Shown here piece by piece: positions 1-12,497 of a DNA stretch of 64,000 bases. A program made the position numbers and the translations under genes. The DNA lies in contig CAIIXF020000002.1 in NCBI GenBank assembly GCA_903813345.2, positions 13,476,150 through 13,540,149 of the forward strand. The letters are read 5' to 3'. Below the pieces are notes generated by a model. It searched no databases. It was not told the DNA's origin and saw only the letters and a program-made list of their open reading frames with translations. The stretch comes from Owenia fusiformis. Taxonomy: Eukaryota; Annelida; Polychaeta; Sabellida; Oweniidae. The first letter of the stretch is position 1, and each line of letters opens with the position of its first letter.

Positions 1-1262
1 TTGGTAGAAAAGTCCGCGACTTTTGATGATTGTTGGATTTGTAATTCATGATCTAGAATTGTATATCCCAGTGTGTGGACAGTGTTTCTAATTGCTTATG
101 AATGATTCTTGAGGTATAATAACAGTGTGAAATGTGACGTTCAGTACGCGACTGAATGGAATAACTGACAGCTGATTTGGTCTAGACGTTTCTGGGCAAT
201 TGTGGTCAATTACCGAACAAATTTAGAGTCTTTCATATAGTTACTGACTATTGGTATGTGATTGATTGGGAATAAAAGGCACATTGATAATTCAGTTGGT
301 ATACATATATTGGAAAGAAACACTTTAGAAGCAAGAACTTGGGCCGCTACCATTATATTGATTAGTTCTTGGAATATGCACTGAGTGACCTTTGTGTGTG
401 CGAAACCTGGTTGTTATGGGATATTGGATGTGGAATAAATACTGATTGATGAATTATTAGTGGAGATATCATAGCAGTGACATATCTTCTACATATATTA
501 GAGACATTTTGAATAGATAATCATCTTAACTGAGGGATTTAAGTGTACATATTATAGGTTAATAAACGTGTATATAGTATTGAATATAAACTAAGTGTCA
601 GTTTCCTGATTTAGCATCTGGGTCTAGTTGTGTAGAGACCTTGCATGCTACACATAGATGATTACTTCAAACATGTACAGTATCGCTTCGAAGTACATTA
701 TTTATGCAGTCTACATGTACAGCAATGATGTAACGTCTATGTTTGTGTGCTCTACTGTTGTGTATCTCGATTCCAGGACCATAACACACAGACCACATTT
801 TATCTGAACGACCATGCAGTGAGTACACATGGTGATGGACTGCTGGGATGGACCGCTGAGGATAAGGGGACATGATGCTATACATCATAATCTTTTTGCT
901 GTCCTTACTCATTGGATTGAGTACAAGAATCTCTATACAATATGGAGCTCTGGGACATCTGTCAGTCAAATTAATGTGTGCTGCATTGTATTTCATCTTT
1001 ATATCTGTCTAAGAAGTTGGGAGTATGTCTGTCTGCTGGATATCGGTTTTGGGATTAGCAAGAATATACAACATTCAGGTAATAATATTTGTGTGCAAGC
1101 GATCAAGATTCCTCTGGCGATTTCCGTAGCACATACATGTATGACATAGCTAGAGCCTGAATGACAGTGAAATTCAGATCATTGTTGACAATGTGCCTAT
1201 GAAAAGTCATGTCATTGTCAGTTTATCGTAATCTTATATAAATATCAGTGATACTTTTTGCA
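1..1262. other. Non-coding stretch, no gene seen
   Basis: AT-rich sequence with only short overlapping open frames on both strands near 670-1150. They show no recognisable domain, signal peptide or splice context. I see no tandem repeat or RNA gene here. Confidence 0.5.
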
Positions 1263-1339
1263 CTTTCAATGATTCTGCAAAGTGTATTCCACTGACCCTT
1301 TAGGCTTTGGGTAATACACTTTGCTAGAATCATTGAAAG
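1263..1339. other. Isolated miRNA-like hairpin
   Basis: The arms at 1263-1288 and 1313-1339 are reverse complements except for a one-base bulge (CTTTCAATGATTCT / GCAAAGTGTATT). The loop is about 24 nt. Stem length (26-27 bp) and loop size are within the range of a pre-miRNA, and no flanking target-site duplication is obvious. It could equally be a short foldback element. I do not recognise the arms as a known miRNA. Confidence 0.4.
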
Positions 1340-4300
1340 ATGAACAAGTATTCTTAAATGAAACTGTACGAAATATTTGTATAATATCATACTTGTCAAA
1401 TTATCATTTGGTTATATTATAATTAAAACCTTATTTCAATTTCTCATAGTACATTGCATGTACTAGATTAGTATGTTTCAACTTTTAACATCTTTTAAAA
1501 CTTTGTTGATTGAAAAAATGTGCAATTAAATAGATTAAGGATGACAATGTTATTCTGCTTTTATAATTTCAAATAGCCTTGTAGTCAAAATGTAGATATA
1601 AAATTTCTCTTCTATATATTTCCAGGCTTATGGGGTACTTGCTGACTGGACCCAATCAAGAGAGACATATTTCGAGGAATGCAGAGCAACATTGGTTAAT
1701 TTATAATTGACCTAGGAAAATAGGATTATGTACTATCCACATAATATACAAATCTAGATACCCTGTTCTGATTATTGTTGCTTCAGAATATTCTGGATAC
1801 TGTTATAAGTTTTGGAAAAATGAAGCTGTAAATAGTATCGTTGACAACAAATATCCAGATGTATTGAGAAACAATTAATGTTGAGAGGGGACACCGAAGA
1901 TGGAATATACATTTAAATTCAACTTAGCAAGAATTTGGTGAGTCTTTCATTGACCAAAAACACTAACACTGTTCTTTGTTAAAAGTGTCAAGGCATAAAC
2001 TGTAAAGTCTGATGTCTCTCAAGTCTTTTAATCAGAAAGGAGTGACTAAATTCAATTACTGGCAGATAGAGTAATCCACTAAATATTTATGGTAAACTCA
2101 TTGAAACATGAATAGATATTCATTGATATATGAATAGAATATTCATTGAAATATGAATAGAATATTGGCAATCGCCATTATATTTAAATTAGCTGGGCAT
2201 AAGATAATTAAAGGACCAGGTATAGTATGGCAAGTGATTTTAGACAATCATATATATTATGAGTACTTTCTCGATTTAGATATGACTTTTCTCATTAACA
2301 CAATATGTTATCTTTCAAGAAAATTCTCAAGGATAACAAAAATATCAATTGAACAATTCAAAAATTTATGAATAGCAACCCCATGTCAACATTTCTTTCA
2401 AAATATTGAGGCTATTTGCTCACAAAGAGGATCTTCTTTTTTATTTTAATTGCATGAAAAGATTATTCTAAACCTCTTCATATGTAGAATGGTGTTGAAA
2501 GTCTAGTTTTGAAGATTTTTGATGACCAGAATTATGCTGAAAACAATGGATCGAATGAGTTTTCCTTGTGGGAAAAAAACATTGAATATGTGGTTTTTAA
2601 CTTACTCACATTTCAATATCCATCCCCTTTTCAGAAGATATGGTGAACTTTTTGAACACATTTCTCTTAAACCAGTCATCAAAAAATTCTGAAAATATTA
2701 CGCATCATCAATTTAATGGTCATTATTTTGGATGGTAACATTATAATTTGAAAAATATGTATGTATATACTTTTCTCTATATTGTTTTAGAAAACACATC
2801 AGACACTTCTTTTGTTCTTGGTATCATATGTTCGGAATGAAATGAAGTTGACAAAACAGTTAATAAATATATCAATATTTTTGCATTAAATTGTTGTCAA
2901 TCAGTCAACATTGATTACATAAAGGACTGTGTTTTTACAGAATGTTTTCAGTAAATGGTTTAAGAAAAAAACATTGTTGATTCATTTCACCATATTGATA
3001 CCTATCCTTTAGAAAATTTAATTTTGATAATTATTAGAAAATAAGCCTAACACTAAAAAAGTGAGAGGGTGGGGTGGTAATCCATAATTTTTCAGAGAGT
3101 TGATTGGTATTTTTAATAACATGGGGACTTTACTTGACAGAAAACTTATTGTTTAATAAAAGAAAACATGGAAACCACTGTATTTATGGTCATAAAGTAC
3201 TCACTCATGTTGAAAGATATGATTGTTTAAAATAACTTGCCCTACTGTATTTGGTTCTTATTAGCCATCAGCCGGCAGCAGGTCATGAATACCAATATTT
3301 CTCTGTTTTTTTTTAAAAAAATTAACAAGTTACAATTTTCATGTTTTACTAAACCAAGGAATATGTAGCTAGCTGCATAGACATAGGACCAAACATGGTC
3401 CATGGATGTGCAGGAGCTACTACATTGTATTAAACACCTGTTATAACTTACTGCTTACTAGTATTTTAAATAAAAAATAAATTACATTGACAATTTAATT
3501 TGGAATTATCTAGAAATTGAAATGAAATCTTGTAAACAGGCATGGAAAATAATGTTCAGTTTTTAAAAAAAATAAATCTACTGGTATTGCAATAGCATAC
3601 TGTATGGAATTTCAATTTCCTATTTACCATTTTTTAATATAATTTTTCTTAGTGGAGATGAAATGATAAGTAAAATTTAATCAGGAATTAATACCAAACC
3701 AAAATGCAAAAGTGTCTATAATACAACACCCAGGTGTTCTCACTGAAAGGAAGCAGTGCATTCTCCATTATGATCTCCCCATGAGGAAGTGTAGAGGCAT
3801 AGATTCCAAACCAGGAAGTATTTTTGTGTCTGTCAAAATCCATTTGCATCGTACACATCCCTACATCTTATCCAAATATGTTATTAATTAATGAAACATA
3901 ACAGTATAATCTTTGGATTTACAAAGTGTAATAAGTTGCTTTTGAAGCATTTTCTATAGCCATTTTGTAGGAAAAAAATGATGAAAAATGTATAAACTTT
4001 TAATTTGAAGTGTGACGTGAATCGATTGCAAACTTCATATTTGGACATCTGATGTGATATACCATTTGTGTCATACTGTCAAATTATTTAATTTGCAATC
4101 AATTCAGGTCATAGTGTATTTTAGGTATTTTTGTGAAAATCAATAGAAACCAATGGCCTCCATTGGAATCTCCATTGGAATCTGATGGTATCCACATGTT
4201 AAGTCTATGGAGCACATCCAATGTCAATACACACTTACTGAACTTAATGACCTCAACCTCAGCCCATGTGGGTCCAAATACTTAAATATTTTCCAAAGTA

Positions 4301-5300
4301 TTATGTGACATTGTATTCTTTATGTTACACCTAAAATGATTCATTTTGTTCATGGGAAAATCATAAAGGAGAGTGCACTAGACCCTTTGATGGTACACCT
4401 TTAGAATGGGGTTTTATTAGTAACAACATAAAATTCCTATTAGGTGGCCTTTAATTAAAAAGATGATTTTGAGACTGACCCCTCAAATATAATATTGCAC
4501 CCCACTACTTTAAATGGAAAGGTACAGTGAGTGCCTTTGTCAGCCACAGGTCAAAATGACCTAGGCAGTAATAAACTACAACAACATGTTATGTACAGTA
4601 TATAGAAGTCCATGTACTCCTATAGACATTATATAGACTAAGGGGCTCTAATAGACAGCCCTTTCTGGTCGGCCAGTTATCTTCTCCCGGCCGGATATCC
4701 TCCTGGTATAGTAACAGTTCTGACAGTTCTAACAGTTCTTTGAAAAGGAATTGTGAATGACGGTAAATGCCAGAGAGAGAGAGTGTAGTTTGTCTAAAAA
4801 CTTGACAGATAGAATGCATTCAGAATTCGATTTCATCTATAGATGTCATGCCGTCCGGTCAAAACATACAAAGGTCAAACTGAGTTCAGAGTTTTAATGG
4901 CGGTAGGTTTGGACTGATCGTTTTTAACCACTTGATCATGTCTGTTTTCTCAACTTATATTTAATCGAATGAGTTATTTTATACAAGGGGCATATGAAGA
5001 GATATATATGCTCCGTCGAGGGTAGTAATCAATAGTGTATTTTACGTTTTTGCTTAGTAATTGCGACTTGAAAAGGTGTTTTCAACAAAAAGTTGAAAAT
5101 CTGACAAACTTCTGTTCGCCACGACAGACGTGCGTGATTGTTTCAATATTAGCAGCGTAGATCAGGTATCTTAAGCTCAACGATTCCGTGTAATTTCAGG
5201 AATTATGATCATACATTTTGCGCGTTACAAGCAATTCAATTTTCGAAATGAGAGATCTCAGAAATTTCTGACGAAGAAAATTTTTGTTGAACGTCAGCGG
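1340..5300. other. Non-coding stretch, no gene seen
   Basis: About 4 kb of AT-rich sequence without a supportable coding region. It holds one small 22-bp tandem repeat (2099-2166). A loose inverted pair lies near 4015-4100 (GTGAATCGATTGCAAA against its degraded complement). Nothing else stands out. Confidence 0.5.
2099..2166. repeat. Three-copy 22-23 bp tandem repeat
   Basis: Three consecutive units of the type CATTGATATATGAATAGAAT, each ending in ATT, differ by one or two bases. The array is short and AT-rich with no evident function. Confidence 0.7.
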
Positions 5301-5312
5301 ATTAATATATCG

Positions 5313-5533
5313 TGACGTCACGGATTTTAATGCTAACAATGGACTTGAGGGGCTTGCTGCCCGGCTGTGTGAGTTTTCCCGTCTCACATGGCCGTCTCAC
5401 ACGTTACTAGAGGCAACCAGTGATGATCAATAGCAACGATGTGACGTCACTTATTATATCACTTCTAGCTAAGGAAAACAATATGACGTCATACTATTTC
5501 ACAAACAAGTACGAATACAACGGTATGACGTCA
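5313..5533. promoter_or_regulatory. Cluster of four TGACGTCA (CRE-type) palindromes
   Basis: The perfect 8-bp palindrome TGACGTCA occurs at 5313-5320, 5442-5449, 5484-5491 and 5526-5533. TGACGTCA is the consensus CRE bound by CREB/ATF bZIP factors. The density is far above chance for an AT-rich region and suggests a promoter or enhancer. A possible first coding exon (ATG at 5841 followed by a GTAAGT donor) lies 300 bp downstream on the plus strand. The promoter role is inferred only. Confidence 0.35.
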
Positions 5534-5645
5534 TATTGTTTCAAAGCGAAATCAAAAATTATAATAGTTACCAGAAGTACTGAACACAATCATAACTGAC
5601 CAAATCAAAATGCTTCAAAATTCCTAGACATGTGATAAAATCGTC

Positions 5646-5784
5646 ATCACACGTTTCAGCTTATGTGATACAGGAAATATTCCACTCGGGTAACAATGTA
5701 TCACCACTCAAGCTTCGCTTTCGTGGATGATACAGTATTACCTTTCGTGGAATATTTCCTGTATCACATGCTGAAACGTGTGAT
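5646..5784. mobile_element. Foldback MITE
   Basis: The arms ATCACACGTTTCAGC..TGTGATACAGGAAATATTCCAC (5646-5685) and the complementary 5747-5784 are nearly perfect inverted repeats. The central part is also self-complementary (GGTAACAATGTATCACCAC against GTGGATGATACAGTATTACC). The whole 139 bp would fold into one long hairpin. This is typical of short non-autonomous foldback elements. No coding capacity. Confidence 0.7.
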
Positions 5785-5930
5785 AACTGATAGTATCAAA
5801 CGAAGGTATCGGTCTATCGGACGGAACCTTCGCATCAGAGATGGCAGATAGTAAGTGTCGATTTGAATAATTTTAGTTTTCATCACGTTAGTTGATGTAA
5901 TGCGTTGATATTTGAACTATAACAGATATA

Positions 5931-6796
5931 TCGGGTGTCCCAAAAAACGTCACACTTTTTGACTTGCAATATCTCAGTTCTTTGAAAATTCTCAGGGACC
6001 AAATTTAGGCTGTTTGCAGTTAGCACTGTAAATATCAAAGCTATCTGATATGAATCCTGTGAGAATTGCTCAATACACAAATGCAAGTCAAGAAATACAA
6101 TATCAGGGCAACTTTCCTATTTCAACCTGTGTTCAATACTCTTCCACTACCAATCGTTGCCGTTTTTTCCATCCTGATATGGTCTTGCGAATTTCATCTA
6201 AAGTGATTTCCTTCCAGGAAGCAAAACTCCTGTCCTTAATTCGTGCTCTTTGAATTTGTCATTATATCCATGGTACACCTTTCCTTTAAAGAGTCCCCAG
6301 CCTTTTTTCTTGAAAAAAATTCTCAATGGTAGCTTTATCTCAATTTCTAGAAACGATGATTGCTATTTTCCAAATGACACTTTGGAATGAATCTGTCTTG
6401 GACACAAGTGTCAATACAAGAATCTCACCAGCTTGACATCTAGATGATTTAAATAGGTTGACACTGATTGCCAACTTCTGCAAGGTCAATGCTGACAACA
6501 GTTTCAAATCACCTTGGCAACCATACAAGACTTAGTATCTGACCTGCATAAGCATTTCGCCTGGTATAACTGGGTGCAGAATGCACTTCTCAGGTGAACC
6601 AACACTGATATTGCATTTTTCCACATGCTTTTTTGTTCTGGGCAGTTCGTCAATAATATGAGGTGGATTGTTTTATCTTTTCACAGTCAATACAAAATAT
6701 CCTGATCTCAATGGTTACAAAAATTTATTGATTTCAGTGCAAAGAAACCTGAGAAATTGCTAGTCAAAAGGTGTGAAGTTTTTTTGGGACACCCGA
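5931..6796 (-). mobile_element. Degenerate mariner/IS630-type element
   Basis: The ends are TCGGGTGTCCCAAAAAA and its complement, both flanked by TA (5929-5930 and 6797-6798), the usual Tc1/mariner duplication. Inverted similarity continues for some tens of bases (GTCACACTTTTTGACT against AGTCAAAAGGTGTGA). The interior on the minus strand retains a transposase C-terminus but is full of stops, so the copy is dead. Length 866 bp. Confidence 0.7.
6130..6246 (-). pseudogene. Transposase C-terminal remnant
   Basis: On the minus strand the reading LDEIRKTISGWKKRQRLVV matches the C-terminal tail typical of Tc1/mariner (IS630) transposases, where a basic W-K-K-R-L segment follows the last catalytic residue. 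A stop codon follows soon after. The DDE/DDD residues upstream are not recoverable in one frame. It lies inside the TIR-flanked element. Confidence 0.45.
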
Positions 6797-6878
6797 TATA
6801 TATGACATGGATGTGATATTTGTTCATATACCATGCGTAGTCACCACAGTCAAATATGGTTGGCTTTCCCGCTCAATA

Positions 6879-8448
6879 TGTATGCATGCGTTGTTTATGT
6901 TGTGTAGGCGTATATTACGCCCGAGCAGATGTAAAATTAAGCCCATGCAGACGTAAAATTACGCCTGTGAAGGGGTAAATTACGCCCGTGAAGAAGTAAA
7001 TTCTACAGGCGTTCAAACAACATTTACGGGCGTAAACTTACGGCGATTAATTACGGGCGTTACGACGTGATTTTACACGCGTTAAGAAAATCTTCTCGCC
7101 CGTCGAGTTTATTTTTAGCGCTGTAAATTATGAACCAATCAGCACCTTGCTTACATAATGATTAAATGCATCCTGACTAAGAGAGCAACTCCAAGATCCT
7201 TGCACAAGTAAATAACAATCAGAAGCCCGCTTTCATTTTAGAGTGTTGTATAGAGGTCCTTAAATATTCGTTCAAAATTGTTAGACTTAACCAAAAAAGT
7301 ATTTTATTTTAGAGCAAATTGAAAGGAAAATTGAAGATACGGTGGGAATAATGTTTCATATGCCATCAATTGCAATAGTTGTTCCAATCGTGAGTATGTT
7401 ATTAACTTGCACAATGATCTTGGAGTTGCACTTGTAACTAGAAGGCATTGTATCATTATGTAAACAATATGCTGATTGGTTCATAATTTATGGCGCTAAA
7501 ATAAACTCGACGGGCGTCTCCACGCGTGTTAAATTACGTCTTAACGCCCGCAATTAAGCATTTTAACGCCGTTAGTTTACGCCTGTATACGTTGTTTTAA
7601 CGCGTATAGAAATTACTTCTTAACGGGCGTAATTAGAGAGGTTAAGCAAGACGATTTTTTATGACGCGAACCGCAAACGTAAACCTTTACGTTCCCGTTT
7701 ACGTACTATGAACAAACGTGGTTTAAGCTGAGCACTTTAGACGTAACGCAAACGCAAACCTCAAAATGATTTTTTTTCTTTTTCTTAGCGGCGTTTCGTT
7801 TTATTTTCTACTTTAAAAGTATAAAAAATATTACTTTATTGACAAATTGAAGTGTTAACAAAGGAGATGCTTCACACCCTGGTAGTGTTCTATGACATCT
7901 TGAATCTTACAAAATACAACTGGACGCAATAATATCTTTAAAGCAAGTCTTCAAGGCATTCATAGTTTTATTACTATGGTGTCACAATATGTATAAAGAA
8001 TTAGGATGAGTTGACATGTGGGTAATTGCAATTGCATGTAATCTCATCAGATTTTACATATGGAATGGGTGCCTCAATATTCAAGTTATATTTGATTAGA
8101 TTGGACACAAATGATCTCGATGTATACACAGATTTGTGTCAAACATATTTATATATTCGACCTATATCATATTCATCTCAATCGAACTTGATAAAGTATG
8201 AAAAATCCTTTACGGAATGACCTACCTAGACTTTGATTTTTCACGTTTGAATGTACGTAAACCGGGAAATAAGTAGAACAATATGACGTCACATCCTGAG
8301 AAAAACCTGCGCGCGCCTTCCCGTTCGCGGTTTACGTTGTAAAAAGTGGTGTTGCTTAACCTCTCTATTAACGCCTCAACACGGGCGTAAATTGCGTCTG
8401 CACGGGCGTAATTAACACCTACACACCCATAAACAACGCGTGCATACA
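6879..8448. mobile_element. Foldback element rich in TTACGCCCG motifs (outer, interrupted)
   Basis: The left end TGTATGCATGCGTTGTTTAT (6879) is inverted at 8448 (TGTATGCACGCGTTGTTTAT on the minus strand). Between 6900 and 7634 the sequence is a palindrome centred near 7310. The arms carry over ten variants of TTACGCCCG / CGGGCGTAA, and an inner arm contains ATTATGAACCAATCAGC near 7130 with its complement near 7480. The right end was separated from the body by a second element at 7635-8366. No coding capacity recognised. Confidence 0.6.
7635..8366. mobile_element. Nested TIR element with ATT duplication
   Basis: The TIRs begin AGAGAGGTTAAGCAA and continue for about 45 bp with mismatches (ACGTAAACCGCGAACGGG-like). 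The trinucleotide ATT flanks both ends (7632-7634, 8367-8369). A 3-bp duplication is characteristic of PIF/Harbinger, though that element usually prefers TWA. It sits inside the outer TTACGCCCG element. The interior holds short open frames only. Confidence 0.55.
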
Positions 8449-9890
8449 GTGGGTAGGTTGGCAAACCCTAATATTATGTTAATTTCTGGCGTTTTTATTA
8501 ATAAAATAGCTTGTTGTTTCGGATAAAGGTAAAGAAAGGTTAATGAATATGCTTACTTCGATTAAAACATCACAACAACGTGTTATTTTCGAAAACTAAC
8601 TGGTGAGAAGTTGCGCAAACGAGGTTGTACGCAAGAGACGTAATTATATCTGTTCACTATACTTATGATTCAGATATATATTGCTTTTCTGAGGGATTGT
8701 TATCTTACCTGAGACTTCATTGTGTTTCGTGTTTTGTAAAACGTTTGTCCAGTGTTATTGGGCGATAAATTGGATATTAAGCAACAACTTCTGTTACAGT
8801 GGCTTATTAGATCAAATAAACCAAAACATGACATGTAATAGAGGTTAAGGTGCAGCGTTGTTGACATAGTTCTAGTAGTAATTGTAAATCTTAAAATATG
8901 ACATTATGTAGGTATACTTACAGTACATGACGTTACTTTATTTACAGAACTTGAGGATTCAGAGAATAATGAGATTTTAACTTGTGAAATCCGTGAAATT
9001 AAATAGCCGCGAAATTTCTCAAAATTCGCGAAATTGAAACTCCGAAATAAACCGGGAGTACAGATTTAAATGTGATTTTGAATTCTAGTTTTTGTTGGAT
9101 TTCTATCCATTTTCTATCTATTTCTAAAGTACATATAATCCCCATATGAAACACTGGCCTACGTGACGTGTAATATATGTTCAAACTGAAATATAGAACA
9201 TTTTCAACCATTTGCTTCCGTGTTCTGTATGCCCATCTTTCTGCTTAATAAGGTAATGTACCTTAGCCAAGTGTGAATCTCAAATTTTGTCTTCCCGATT
9301 TCAGTCATGAATTACGTCAATTTCGCGTGCAAACTTTGGGTACACGTTGTTATTCCCGGACGCCCAAACGTGTCAGGAACACATAGATACTTGAATGATC
9401 TTGATTGGACATCAGGTTGCAGAGAATTCGTAATTCTACTGAGTGGCTTCACGAAAAAATAAAAAGGTTGTTAAAAGAAATCATTTACAAGTTGCCAGGC
9501 GTTCTGCAATCCGATTTCAGATTAGGCCTTTCAAATCGATTCTGCGAATTCTTTAGTTGAAATAGGCCTCAAATAGCCAGCAAAAGTAGAATTTTCAAGA
9601 TTAATATCGAGGTCACCGCACTAAGACATAAACCCACGTGGCTATATTTCTCAAGATTTGAGACTACACATTAATATTTTCCCTAAAATTCGAGGAAAGC
9701 ACTCCTTCAAAGCTTCTATACGTTTTGTAAATCATTATCTGCAAAGATTTTGCACAAGTTTTAAGTTTGCACAAGTTTTAAGGCATGAGATATAATATAA
9801 GAGTTCAAAAACAGAAAATTTCGAAAATCGATTTGAAAGGGCTGATGTTCAAGGTTGGAGTAGTTAACAAAACGAAGTTAGAGTTAAACT
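8449..9890. other. Non-coding stretch, no gene seen
   Basis: No recognisable protein. A plausible splice acceptor (TTTATTTACAG, ending at 8947) is followed by about 50 open bases and then by CGCGAAATT-type repeats. The evidence is too thin to call an exon. Confidence 0.4.
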
Positions 9891-10071
9891 ATAGGGTTAG
9901 GTTAGGATTAAAGCTAGGATTAGGGTTACAGCTAGGATCATGGCTCGAGCTAGGATTAGGTTTAGGGTTGGAGTTAGGGTTAGAACGAGGGTTAAAATCT
10001 AGGGTTATGGTTAAAACCAGCTAGGGTTAGATTGAAAACTAGCCTTGGGGATAAGCCTAATGTTAGGGTTA
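9891..10071 (+). repeat. Degenerate telomere-like (TTAGGG) interstitial repeat
   Basis: Roughly 180 bp are dominated by AGGGTTAG, TAGGATTAG and GGAGTTAGGG variants of the metazoan telomere hexamer on the plus strand. The phase is irregular and the copies are diverged. The open frame across it (Leu/Gly-rich) is a by-product of the repeat. Confidence 0.65.
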
Positions 10072-10689
10072 TACACGGGTCTTTCATAGGTTTGTTGAGG
10101 TTGCTGTCAGATACTATATTCTAAGCTAAACAAATGAACTTCTTGTTTTCACTCTTTTGTCCTCAAGGTCCTCCTTAAAACATTAAATCCAAACTCTAAC
10201 AAAATGCATCAAAAGCAGAACTGTAGACCAAGTTGAAATCGGCTTAAGTTATCGAGTAATATGCAATTGAAGGTCATCATGATGTTGTACTAACCTTGCC
10301 TGATAAACGATGTCCTACGAATAGCTTTCAGATGACTTTCAAGTTTATCTGTCAGTTCTTGGATACCTAAAATGCAATATATTTTTCAATTTCTGCTTTA
10401 AAGATTTTAATGACTTATATAATGATTGTTTAATTCTTACATCATACAAATTACACACATGCGCATACAGCATACAGTGGGGTTTAAAATTTATTCCAAC
10501 GTAAATAAATATATCGGAAAATAAAGGCACATAAATTCAGTCACATAATGTTATTACAATTACACTTTTCCAACCAGGCACTACCTGAGACAACATCAAT
10601 TACACAACACAATCGGACACAACCCGATGCCTAACCCCATTCGGAACAATCTGACATACGCCTAAATAGGACAATCACAACATATCCGT
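10072..10689. other. Non-coding stretch before satellite
   Basis: No gene seen. The last 100 bp (ACAATC, CACAACA words) look like diverged satellite edge sequence. Confidence 0.4.
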
Positions 10690-12108
10690 CATTAGACATA
10701 ACAGCCACTCATCTAGATGACTGCAATGTCCAATGGCATATAGGTACAACCTAAACACAAACAAATCACAACATTGCCGTGCCGTCGTTAGACATAACAA
10801 CCACTCAACTAAATGACTGCAATTCCAATGGCATATAGGCACAACCTAAACACAAACAAATCACAACATACCCGTGACGTCATTAGACATAACAACCACT
10901 CAACTAAATGACTGCAATGTCCAATGGCATATAGGCACAACCTAAACACAAACAAATCACAACATAGCCGTGACGTCATTAGACATAACAACCACTCAAC
11001 TAAATGACTGCAATGTCCAATGGCATATAGGCACAACCTAAACACAAACAAATCACAACATACCCGTGACGTCATTAGACATAACAACCACTCAACTAAA
11101 TGACTGCAATGTCCAATGGCATATAGGCACAACCTAAACACAAACAAATCACAACATACCCGTGACGTCATTAGACATAACAACCACTCAACTAAATGAC
11201 TGCAATGTCCAATGGCATATAGGCACAACCTAAACACAAACAAATCACAACATAGCCGTGACGTCATTAGACATAACAACCACTCAACTAAATGACTGCA
11301 ATGTCCAATGGCATATAGGCACAACCTAAACACAAACAAATCACAACATAGCCGTGACGTCATTAGACATAACAACCACTCAACTAAATGACTGCAATGT
11401 CCAATGGCATATAGGCACAACCTAAACACAAACAAATCACAACATAGCCGTGACGTCATTAGACATAACAACCACTCAACTAAATGACTGCAATTCCAAT
11501 GGCATATAGGCACAACCTAAACACAAACAAATCACAACATAGCCGTGACGTCATTAGACATAACAACCACTCAACTAAATGACTGCAATGTCCAATGGCA
11601 TATAGGCACAACCTAAACACAAACAAATCACAACATAGCCGTGCCGTCGTTAGACATAACAACCACTCAACTAAATGACTGCAATTCCAATGGCATATAG
11701 GCACAACCTAAACACAAACAAATCACAACATAGCCGTGACGTCATTAGACATAACAACCACTCAACTAAATGACTGCAATGTCCAATGGCATATAGGCAC
11801 AACCTAAACACAAACAAATCACAACATAGCCGTGCCGTCGTTAGACATAACAACCACTCAACTAAATGACTGCAATGTCCAATGGCATATAGGCACAACC
11901 TAAACACAAACAAATCACAACATAGCCGTGCCGTCGTTAGACATAACAACCACTCAACTAAATGACTGCAATGTCCAATGGCATATAGGCACAACCTAAA
12001 CACAAACAAATCACAACATAGCCGTGCCGTCGTTAGACATAACAACCACTCTGTAAATGACTGCAATGTCTCATAGCACAAAGGCACAACCTAAATACAA
12101 ACAAATCT
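10690..12108. repeat. 96-bp satellite array, ~15 copies, most units with a TGACGTCA palindrome
   Basis: The unit contains CAACTAAATGACTGCAATGT, GGCATATAGGCACAACCTAA and ACAAATCACAACATA followed by GTGACGTCATTAGACATA. The period is 96 bp, with three 95-bp units that lack one base in TGCAATGTCC (near 10825, 11494 and 11685). About nine units carry TGACGTCA and five carry TGCCGTCGT instead. The edge copies are diverged. Because 96 is divisible by three, long minus-strand frames with 32-residue repeats appear. I regard these as artefacts. Confidence 0.95.
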
Positions 12109-12497
12109 CAACCAAAAGCTTTCTCATGAGGCTGCTGATGAAGAACATATCATGGACCACCAACCATGAGTTCGAAACATCTTGGGCCCCTACTGTGACT
12201 CACACGTAAGGGAGAAGATCCGCTACATCGGATAGGGATGTCTTCAATGAGGAACATTTATCCTTTTACAATATAACACTTGCTGGTCACTCTTTATTAA
12301 TCAATATTGAAGGAACTAAGAATAAAATATGAATTGATGTGCAATGAAGTGGTTATAATATTACAGAGGCAATCAAAAAACTTCGAGAAATTGTTTCGGT
12401 TAAATATCTAAAATGATACGACTAAATTTTATCTTGTTAACATATGAAAGATGTACTTTGTTTGATAACAATATAATGTCTGATATATGCATATCAG
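12109..12497. other. Unassigned sequence, possibly SINE-like
   Basis: Contains ACCATGAGTTCGAAACATC, loosely like a pol III B box, but no A box at the right distance and no poly-A tail. No gene seen. Confidence 0.25.

Noticed and set aside
10809-12087. Minus-strand frames with 32-residue repeats, up to 234 codons
   Set aside because: The 96-bp satellite period is divisible by three, so the frame stays open. Single-base deletions between units break it without any sign of selection.
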